DNA from: a virus
Length of the DNA stretch: 21,493 nucleotides
Strand: one strand, 5' to 3'
Virus record (IMG/VR): IMGVR_UViG_3300007770_001015
Span: 1 to 21,493 of that record
This document shows positions 1 to 6,997 of this stretch, in pieces. Each line of letters opens with the position of its first letter. Position 1 is the stretch's first letter. The notes beneath the pieces were generated by a model. It made no database searches. It saw nothing but the letters and a program-made list of their open reading frames with translations, and was not told the origin of the DNA. Made by a program: the position numbers and the translations under genes.

Positions 1-3000
1 GGCTGTGGAGGTGGCTGCATCTCCGCTATTTGTCCAACTTATCTCATACCCTTCCACAAAGCCCTCCCCCGCATCTGTATCAGGCTCTCCAGATATCTCA
101 AAGGCTGTCCACGCAGCCTCTAAGGCCGCCCCCTGTTTTGTCTTTGGCAAATATTCAGTACCAGATGGTGCCAAACCAGACAAGAAGCTTGCATTGGCTT
201 GAGCTTTAATAACAAGCTCTCCATCAACGGGGTATTCTGCTACGCCGGAAGCAGTCGCAGCAGCTCCTGGGTCGCCGGATAATATAGTACTTTTTGGATC
301 AATATTTCTATAAACCTCTTGATCTTCCTTTCCAAATCTTTTCTTTGGAGCACTTGGATGATTAATCATCTTTGCGTTTATTGATTCAATCTCCCCACTC
401 TCAGTCACAATAATTCCACCGCCTGTATCTGTTTCTTCGACAAAATATACATTAAACTCATCATCAACAAGGGCAATCATTGGAATGTTTCCAAAAGTTT
501 TAGTAACTGTAACTGGATTAAACTCAGCCACCATAGTCTCCTCATTAACACTAGCCTCTTGAAGTTCAATCTCTACAGTTAACGGCTTTGGCTGATAGCC
601 GTCTCCAGACTTTGTTAAGAAAATACCCGTCTTTCCATCTATTGGGCTAATAAAATCAAAATCACTTCCATCCTCTCCCTCGCCGGAGCTACCGCCACAA
701 ACATGTAATGAATCATCCGTACTTCTCAAAAACATCGGTGGAGAATCAAGAGTCTGTAACTCGCTTATAGTTTTCTTTCTAAAAAATAATGGGAACAATA
801 AGAAGAATGGCCACCACGAAACTATACTTGTTTTGCCCCTATCGTTGAATTGAAACTCCACAATTCTTGGATCTGGACCTGTAAATATTGCAAACTTTTT
901 AACGCTTCTTGTAAAAGACAAGCCAAATGTTGCATTGAAATCACTGTCATCAAACTTCAAACCTGGATAATCAATATTGGGCATTTCCCCAGAGCCTTCG
1001 GAATCTCCTTCAAAGAACCCTCCTTCTATTACGAGCAAATTATCACCTGTAGCACTGTCTGTAAGGCCAGGCAACTCATTACCCGCATAACCACTGTTGC
1101 TAGATACAACAGCCGTACCTAGTTCATCAGATGAATCTATTAAAATATCACTAGGACATATACCGGCGGGATCATCACACCAGTCATCTCCATCGACATC
1201 TCCATCGAGCAGATCCGGCGGCGTATTTCCCCAAGTTTTCACATTATCTACCGGCAAAGTTGTATAGGTCTGAGCCAATGGCAGTAGCGCATCGGGCTCA
1301 ATTCTTCCTCTTGGAGCAACCTTGCCAAGTATCAATCCGGCAAGCTGCGATGGATCAATACAAGCCTCTTCGTCGTCATCCGCACCAATTTGACAAGGGA
1401 AGGAGAATACAAGCATCAACAGCTCCAAGAATAGCTTTAGAATCGTTATAATTGGCTCTAGAACCGATAGGTCAGCCTCAAGGCTGAACAGGTGCTCATT
1501 TATGGCCTCCTCCAGCGCTACAATCGCCGGATAGTTCTTCTGCTCAATTGCGTTTACAAGAGCTGTTATGATTTCGTTTATAGCGTTGATGATGCTTAAG
1601 ATCTTCAGAATCACGCAGAGCAGCAACTCCAGAAGGTGCAGTAATAATGCCAAGAACATAGCAGGAACAGAAAGCTGCGGCAATAACAATATAAGATCAA
1701 ATAAGCACAAGAATAATCTAATTATTGCAAACACCAATCTTATCGGATGCAGTAAAGCACATATAACATCAATAATGCAGAAGATAACCTTGATTGGAAT
1801 CAAAAGAACTTTAAAGTTTCTAAGCTGAAGCGATAACTCTGCAGTCAAGTGGAAGGAGAGATCACAGAAACTTTGCAAAAACTCTTTTGCGATATTTGCC
1901 TTATCTAGCGTTACAGATGTAAACTTGAGGAAAAACATCTCAAGCTCTTCTTGCAGCTTGCCCGCAGGACCCGTCTTGTTTCTGTTTCCACCAAAAATTT
2001 GGTCTGGCCATTTATCATCTAGATTTAAAGCAATATCATTGCCCATCTGACGCTTGAGCCTCATTCTATTTTCTTGAGAATTTGTAAGAGAAATGCTCAT
2101 ACATTCACTCATTCCAAATACTGCAAAACTGCTCATATCCGGAATTGTGATTATCCAATTCATATAAATTCCGTCTGTAAACGGAGTTCCTTTTTTGGCC
2201 TTTACTCTCTTTCCAGCAACTTCAAATTTAGTATCCTTCTTTGTTCCAATTGTTCTTAAGTAAATATTGTCATCAGAATTGACAATCATTGTTGAAAATA
2301 TTTTTTTACCATATGATTTATATGGAAGCTTTTCATTCGGATCATTAATCCGAGCTTCTACAATTTCTGGAACATTAAACTTAATTGCAGCAACCTGCTC
2401 AAACCTAAAGGATAAAACCAATTTAAACTCATTCTCAAACTTATCTATTCCCGAAGATTGAATTGCCGCATCTTTATCTATAAAGACTTGATTAATATTT
2501 ACCTTTGTAAAATCATTTGGCCTTGGCCCCATTGACGAAGCCCTCTGCTCCACACCTTCTGCTATTTGATTAAGCATTTGGCCAGCACTTGATAATTGAT
2601 CTGAAAGCGTATTTAAAGCAGCAACCCCTGACGCTATTGCGTCAAGAACAGATTGGGCTCCGTCCATAACATCATCTACTGCACCTTGCGCAGTATCAAG
2701 AGCATTTGTAATGTCATCACCTATTGACGAAGAGTCAAGCCCTCCAGCCGCATCTGCTGCTGCACGAGCCTCCTCCAGAGCCTGCTCCTCAGCCTCTGCC
2801 GCGCTTAAGGCCTCATCTCCCAAAGATTCTTGTGCCGCTTCTTCTTTTGCAGCATACTCTGCTGCAGCTGTATCATAGTCTAATTGTAGCTCCTCGAAGG
2901 CGTCACCAGCTTCATCCATGGTTTCCTTGGCAGCATCAAGCTGCGCCTTCATCCCCTCCAGGGTTGCTGCAGCCTCTTCCTTTATCCTTTCATACATTGC

Positions 3001-6000
3001 GGCCATTTCAGATAAGCTTAAGGCAACCGTAGTTTGGCCATTCGTATCTATCGCAATAATCTCAACACCAGGCTTCCCCTCTTCATTTACTGGCGAATCA
3101 GACAAAGACATGCCATATATGTCTCCACCATCTTCGGCTCCAAAAACCATATCTACACTTGGATATATTTTAATTGGATTAGCAAATTCATAATAAGCAT
3201 TTTCATTTGTAGATGGTTTGGTCCCAACCTCTTCGCCGCCCGGTCGCAAGGGATAACTTTCATTGGCAATTAATGGAAGTGGAGTTAAGCCTGCATTGCC
3301 TCCTGGGAAAATTATTGAAGACATACTCTCTTCGCCACTTGAGTCGGTAAACCTGCTAAGAGTTCCGGACAACATTGTTGTTGGTCGATCCTGACCTCTG
3401 GCCAAGACCGTTATATCCCCATCGTCCTTTACGGGGCTGCTGTCTACAACATCATCACTTATTCCACCATACCTTTCGTTAGAAAATGTAACAGTCGTTC
3501 TGTTATATAAAGTTGAATCATATGTTACATTGAAATATCTATCCTTTTTGCTTATGACTACATCTGTCCATCCCTCATCTTTAATGTTTCTTATATTTCT
3601 ATAATTTGCGACAAGATATGAATTTTCAGCATACTTTATCCTTCCGGCTCTCGATGGCTTTAGTCTTTTTGACCCAATATATCCTTTATACATTTTGGAC
3701 ATTCTGGCCTGCTTTGGACCGGTAAAGACTACAGACAAGCGGTCTAAACCATCTGATGTAATAATTGAAAATGGAGATATTCCAGAGCTATGACCACCTT
3801 GCGTTAGTTCGCTTAAATTATTATTTTTTATTTTTTTATTAAGCGTATTTGAATCACTATTGAGAATATCGAGAGGTATATTAGACTCAATTCTTGGCTT
3901 TCCACCTAAGGCTGATGGCAAAGTTGCAACAAACCCCAAGATATGTGGCGGAGTAATAAAGGGTCTAAGCTCAGATCCTGGCTTACTATCTTTGGCTCCC
4001 AGCGGAATAATCCCATAACTTTGATCAGAACTCGACAAAGCCTGAGGGCCGCCTGGCTCGTTGAGAGGCTCGTTAGTTATAAGAATATATGCTGGATATT
4101 CCTTTTCTGATCCAACCAATTCAGTAAATCTGCTATAATTTAAAGATGCAGCCGCCGAGCCTGGAAAGTTTAAAATAGCTTTTCTTTTACTTATATATTC
4201 AAAGTCTGAAGAACCAATTTCGTATCCAAATTTCATAGGAACATGAAAACTAGCTCCATTCGGACTTGCAACGGTAGCCATTTCTATCTCCGAAATAGTA
4301 CCCCCGCTTCCCGTCCAGCCTATATCTTCTTCTAAAATATCAAGATTTTTACCACCAGTGTCATTCAAAATTGCTATATAAGCATAAAAGGTTCCTCCAA
4401 AAATTGGCTTTTTGGATTTAATTTTAATTTCTGCATTTTGACCATCCATAAGAAGTGGAATGGAATGAACAGCGTTTGTCTCACTTCTAAACTTTGGAAC
4501 AAAAAATCCATCTCTATCTGGGATTGGCGTAGGCGTAGGCGTAATGTCTGGCAATTCTATTTTGTCAGTACCTGGTGCTGCTACATAAATTTGAAACCCA
4601 GGAGAAGGATCAGTCGCGCCTTCTTCGGTCTGCGGCTGGGAGCATGTTCCGCTTGAAAGCTGTAAGCATACATAAAGCGTTCCCACATTAGATCCTAAGA
4701 TATCAGACACAAGAGCTTCAGAGCGCACAGTTAAACTAGTTGATGATTGATTTGCAAAAATTACCGAATAATCACCAACGCTATCTCCGTCTTGAAAAGA
4801 CCCTATTAAATTCTGCATTAATGGATCTGTATAAAAGTTAACCGAAACTACATCTGTCAAACCCTTCCCTGTAAAGGTTAATGCCTTGGTTCCATAAAAG
4901 CTAGCATCTGCGGAGAAAACCAGTTTATCATCAACAAAACCATTTGGCTTTATCTTGGTTAATGTGACTGCCTTTGGATATACTTCTATATTATTTCCTG
5001 GAACTCTTACAATTTGACCTATATCATCAACCACATAAAGAGCATATTCTGTTTTTTCTGACTCAGAATAAATATCCAACCCACTTGCAGCACCACTGGA
5101 TGACCCGCTTGATGTATAAGGAATCTCAAGAACCCATTCATCGTCTGGAGCATCTTCGCTCTTTGTTTTTGTAAGCGGAATCCAAATAGGAGGAATCTGA
5201 TCTTCAACACTTGTTAAAATATTTGGCCTATTAGAAGCAACAATATCTCTGGCCCCGATGGTTTTAGATTCGAAAAACTTTTCATCGTTTGTTTCGTCCG
5301 CAGGCATTCCATCTCTAAACCCGAGAAGAATATCAGGTCTATTTGCCTCACCCAAAACATCCGAAGTTCTATTCGCGCCCACCTTTGCAAGCGGAACGGA
5401 CAGCGGAAATCCAAGATCTTGAAATCTATATCTATTAAATGCATTTATAAAAAAATACTGTTGCTCCAGACTGTCCTTTGCCGACTGAGAATAGGCTGTT
5501 AACATCTCTTTATTAAAAGCGGATACATCACCACTATTTATATAATCTAAAAGAACTTTATATACTGCCTGAAAATCTTCTTTCGATATATCATCAACAG
5601 ACACCACAGGGCTTGCAGAAGAATCTAAATACCCCTTTGTAAGAACCGGCGCTGTAAACATCTCTACAGCCTCCCAAGACTCCCTAAACCCCCTTACTCT
5701 GGGTGGCTTTTTCGGAGTTATAATTGGAGATAAAAAGAACTCATAAGACGCAGAGGCTTTGTCTGAATCTCTATTCGTATCATACAGCCCCTCTCTGCTA
5801 ATCGCTATATAACCCTTATCTCCATATTCTGGATATGTTGTATCACCCGCCATTAACTCACAGGCCGGTGGCGCTTGATATTCAAAAGCTTCTGCAGCAT
5901 AATTATTTCCATTAAGAAATTCAAAACAAAATGTTATATACTCTTCCGAAGGCTCTCCTAGGTCGTACATATTTGTTGTGTATCCAGAGCTATCTCTTCC

Positions 6001-6897
6001 AGATAGGTCTGGCATTTTAATATATACCGAATCATCGTTGGCCGTATAATATCCTATATCTGATTTAAACAAATCTCCAAGGATATAATCTTCTTCTATA
6101 TGAAATATAGGAAATATATCAAGCAATATTTTGACGATACTATCATCTTCTATATCAATAACACCATCGGTTTCAGCCCCTACCCCGGTCAGGTACTGTG
6201 ATAACGTTTCAAATGTCTCGCCGGAAATTCCAACGTAATTCTTTAGCCCAAACTCCTCATCTGCAGCATTAACCAAGATATCCAGCATATCTTTTAATAC
6301 TTGCATCGGAATAAACTTAAATGTTCCAACCGTTTTTAGTCCAGATAATCTTATATTATCTTCAGCCAAAGGATCTAGCTTCTTCTGCAGGTCCGAAGCA
6401 TCTTCTATGCTTTCTGAAATCATCCTTGTAAGCACAATAGATGGAACGTTACCTTCATGCCAACCATCTGTAATAGACGGCATGCTTTCTAATGATTTAT
6501 TTATTTTATTTCTAGCAGTTACAAGGCTGGCTACTCGCGGAAATTCACTCGAAGTATCAACCCCCGGTGTAATAGCGCTTATATGAGCCTTTAATCTTCC
6601 AAGTCTATATTTATTAAGCTTTTTGCTATACGTAGCTTTTGTTGTGTTTATTTTCTTATCGGACTGTAAAGATATCTTTACAATTGATCCTCCAATTAAT
6701 GGAATTTTTTCTTTATCTTTTGCAGCATCAGGAAATAAAATTTCCATATCTTTAATCTTAAGATTAGAACGCCCAGAGGATGCCGTGGACGAATCATTAT
6801 CCTCTGGATTGCAATTTACGTATATTTTTGAAAATTCTTCTTGAAGATTAATATCGCCAACTAATAGCGGAAGAATCTTAGATACATTATCACCCAT
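1..6897 (-). CDS. Giant virion (baseplate/tail) protein with coiled coil and hydrophobic cluster; C-terminus beyond window
   Basis: The frame is open from ATG at 6897 to base 1: 2299 codons with no stop, and the C-terminus lies outside the window. The start is set by an AAGGG Shine-Dalgarno 6 bases upstream and an in-frame TAA at 6907-6909. I do not recognise the family. Visible parts are: a mixed N-terminal region (1-600); a possible IPT/TIG-like beta domain (about 643-755); a TPTPTPIP linker (786-793); beta-rich regions; an Ala/Glu/Gln-rich coiled coil (about 1293-1388) followed by more helix to about 1456; a strongly hydrophobic region (1695-1833); an EF-hand-type loop (1898-1909); and an aromatic patch (2025-2039). 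It directly follows the spike gene, where P2-like phages place wedge genes, so I infer a baseplate or tail-tip protein. The hydrophobic region suggests membrane contact. The existence of the gene is certain; its role is not. Confidence 0.9.
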   Translation of the reverse strand, partial: MGDNVSKILPLLVGDINLQEEFSKIYVNCNPEDNDSSTASSGRSNLKIKDMEILFPDAAKDKEKIPLIGGSIVKISLQSDKKINTTKATYSKKLNKYRLGRLKAHISAITPGVDTSSEFPRVASLVTARNKINKSLESMPSITDGWHEGNVPSIVLTRMISESIEDASDLQKKLDPLAEDNIRLSGLKTVGTFKFIPMQVLKDMLDILVNAADEEFGLKNYVGISGETFETLSQYLTGVGAETDGVIDIEDDSIVKILLDIFPIFHIEEDYILGDLFKSDIGYYTANDDSVYIKMPDLSGRDSSGYTTNMYDLGEPSEEYITFCFEFLNGNNYAAEAFEYQAPPACELMAGDTTYPEYGDKGYIAISREGLYDTNRDSDKASASYEFFLSPIITPKKPPRVRGFRESWEAVEMFTAPVLTKGYLDSSASPVVSVDDISKEDFQAVYKVLLDYINSGDVSAFNKEMLTAYSQSAKDSLEQQYFFINAFNRYRFQDLGFPLSVPLAKVGANRTSDVLGEANRPDILLGFRDGMPADETNDEKFFESKTIGARDIVASNRPNILTSVEDQIPPIWIPLTKTKSEDAPDDEWVLEIPYTSSGSSSGAASGLDIYSESEKTEYALYVVDDIGQIVRVPGNNIEVYPKAVTLTKIKPNGFVDDKLVFSADASFYGTKALTFTGKGLTDVVSVNFYTDPLMQNLIGSFQDGDSVGDYSVIFANQSSTSLTVRSEALVSDILGSNVGTLYVCLQLSSGTCSQPQTEEGATDPSPGFQIYVAAPGTDKIELPDITPTPTPIPDRDGFFVPKFRSETNAVHSIPLLMDGQNAEIKIKSKKPIFGGTFYAYIAILNDTGGKNLDILEEDIGWTGSGGTISEIEMATVASPNGASFHVPMKFGYEIGSSDFEYISKRKAILNFPGSAAASLNYSRFTELVGSEKEYPAYILITNEPLNEPGGPQALSSSDQSYGIIPLGAKDSKPGSELRPFITPPHILGFVATLPSALGGKPRIESNIPLDILNSDSNTLNKKIKNNNLSELTQGGHSSGISPFSIITSDGLDRLSVVFTGPKQARMSKMYKGYIGSKRLKPSRAGRIKYAENSYLVANYRNIRNIKDEGWTDVVISKKDRYFNVTYDSTLYNRTTVTFSNERYGGISDDVVDSSPVKDDGDITVLARGQDRPTTMLSGTLSRFTDSSGEESMSSIIFPGGNAGLTPLPLIANESYPLRPGGEEVGTKPSTNENAYYEFANPIKIYPSVDMVFGAEDGGDIYGMSLSDSPVNEEGKPGVEIIAIDTNGQTTVALSLSEMAAMYERIKEEAAATLEGMKAQLDAAKETMDEAGDAFEELQLDYDTAAAEYAAKEEAAQESLGDEALSAAEAEEQALEEARAAADAAGGLDSSSIGDDITNALDTAQGAVDDVMDGAQSVLDAIASGVAALNTLSDQLSSAGQMLNQIAEGVEQRASSMGPRPNDFTKVNINQVFIDKDAAIQSSGIDKFENEFKLVLSFRFEQVAAIKFNVPEIVEARINDPNEKLPYKSYGKKIFSTMIVNSDDNIYLRTIGTKKDTKFEVAGKRVKAKKGTPFTDGIYMNWIITIPDMSSFAVFGMSECMSISLTNSQENRMRLKRQMGNDIALNLDDKWPDQIFGGNRNKTGPAGKLQEELEMFFLKFTSVTLDKANIAKEFLQSFCDLSFHLTAELSLQLRNFKVLLIPIKVIFCIIDVICALLHPIRLVFAIIRLFLCLFDLILLLPQLSVPAMFLALLLHLLELLLCVILKILSIINAINEIITALVNAIEQKNYPAIVALEEAINEHLFSLEADLSVLEPIITILKLFLELLMLVFSFPCQIGADDDEEACIDPSQLAGLILGKVAPRGRIEPDALLPLAQTYTTLPVDNVKTWGNTPPDLLDGDVDGDDWCDDPAGICPSDILIDSSDELGTAVVSSNSGYAGNELPGLTDSATGDNLLVIEGGFFEGDSEGSGEMPNIDYPGLKFDDSDFNATFGLSFTRSVKKFAIFTGPDPRIVEFQFNDRGKTSIVSWWPFFLLFPLFFRKKTISELQTLDSPPMFLRSTDDSLHVCGGSSGEGEDGSDFDFISPIDGKTGIFLTKSGDGYQPKPLTVEIELQEASVNEETMVAEFNPVTVTKTFGNIPMIALVDDEFNVYFVEETDTGGGIIVTESGEIESINAKMINHPSAPKKRFGKEDQEVYRNIDPKSTILSGDPGAAATASGVAEYPVDGELVIKAQANASFLSGLAPSGTEYLPKTKQGAALEAAWTAFEISGEPDTDAGEGFVEGYEISWTNSGDAATSTA
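781..825 (-). other. Aromatic hydrophobic patch in the giant protein
   Basis: Residues 2025-2039 include WWPFFLLFPLFF and are followed at once by RKK. Twelve consecutive aromatic, aliphatic or proline residues next to a basic cluster resemble membrane-interface or fusion-type peptides. A buried structural core is the alternative. The segment is short for a spanning helix and is broken by two prolines. Confidence 0.5.
1171..1206 (-). other. EF-hand/TSP3-type acidic loop in the giant protein
   Basis: Residues 1898-1909 read DGDVDGDDWCDD. Asp at positions 1, 3, 5 and 12 and Gly at position 6 match the canonical 12-residue calcium-binding loop. Position 8, normally hydrophobic, is Asp. Cys1907 and Cys1914 are close enough to pair. 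Metal binding is inferred from the pattern only. Confidence 0.45.
1399..1815 (-). other. Hydrophobic multi-segment (putative membrane) region of the giant protein
   Basis: Residues 1695-1833 are dominated by Leu, Ile, Val and Phe. Candidate membrane segments are about 1697-1716 (VLLIPIKVIFCIIDVICALL), 1721-1739 and 1744-1771, with a further hydrophobic helix at 1820-1833. The first three are separated by only short polar or proline-containing turns, while a more amphipathic helical stretch precedes the fourth. The flanks are hydrophilic, ending in an acidic ADDDEEA run. This is far more hydrophobic than anything else in the window. Confidence 0.7.
2734..3021 (-). other. Ala/Glu-rich coiled coil in the giant protein
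   Basis: Residues about 1293-1388 are rich in Ala, Glu, Lys and Gln, with almost no Pro or Gly until AAGG at the end. An example is YERIKEEAAATLEGMKAQL. Spacing of Leu, Met and Ala fits heptads. A second helical stretch rich in Ala, Leu and Asp runs on to about residue 1456. A trimeric or dimeric stalk is the likely form. Confidence 0.65.
4519..4542 (-). repeat. Short tandem repeat encoding a TPTPTPIP linker
   Basis: The hexamer ACGCCT occurs twice in tandem and is followed by the degenerate unit ACGCCA. It encodes Thr-Pro dipeptides at residues 786-793, between the IPT-like segment and the next beta-rich region. Thr-Pro runs are typical rigid inter-domain linkers. Confidence 0.6.
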
Positions 6898-6903
6898 ACT
6901 TAA

Positions 6904-6908
6904 CCCTT
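6904..6908 (-). promoter_or_regulatory. Shine-Dalgarno site for the giant gene
   Basis: AAGGG lies 6 bases before ATG 6897 and directly downstream of an in-frame TAA, so the start cannot lie further upstream. Confidence 0.7.
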
Positions 6909-6931
6909 AAACTAACTTGATTTACAAACTT

Positions 6932-6940
6932 ATTATACCA
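6932..6940 (-). promoter_or_regulatory. Candidate extended -10 promoter for the giant gene
   Basis: Reading the minus strand, TGGTATAAT is a perfect extended -10 element (TGn plus TATAAT) about 35 bases before the start codon. No good -35 hexamer is visible at 16-18 bases, which extended -10 promoters often tolerate. It sits in one of only two roughly 100-base gaps in the module. A second TATAAT occurs at 6974-6979 without the TG extension. Confidence 0.45.
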
Positions 6941-6997
6941 ACTTATCTACACAAAGATTAAATAAATTAATTGATTATAAAATAGAAAATATAACAA

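Noticed and set aside
2724-3193. Plus-strand open frames of about 90-100 codons opposite the coiled coil, and similar plus-strand frames elsewhere.
   Set aside because: They are compositional shadows of the minus-strand gene, with Pro/Leu/His-rich translations, no ribosome sites and no gene-like context.
6910-6997. A terminator after the spike gene.
   Set aside because: The region is AT-rich with near direct repeats such as TATATTTTC and TATTTTATA, but I find no stable GC-containing hairpin followed by a T run.
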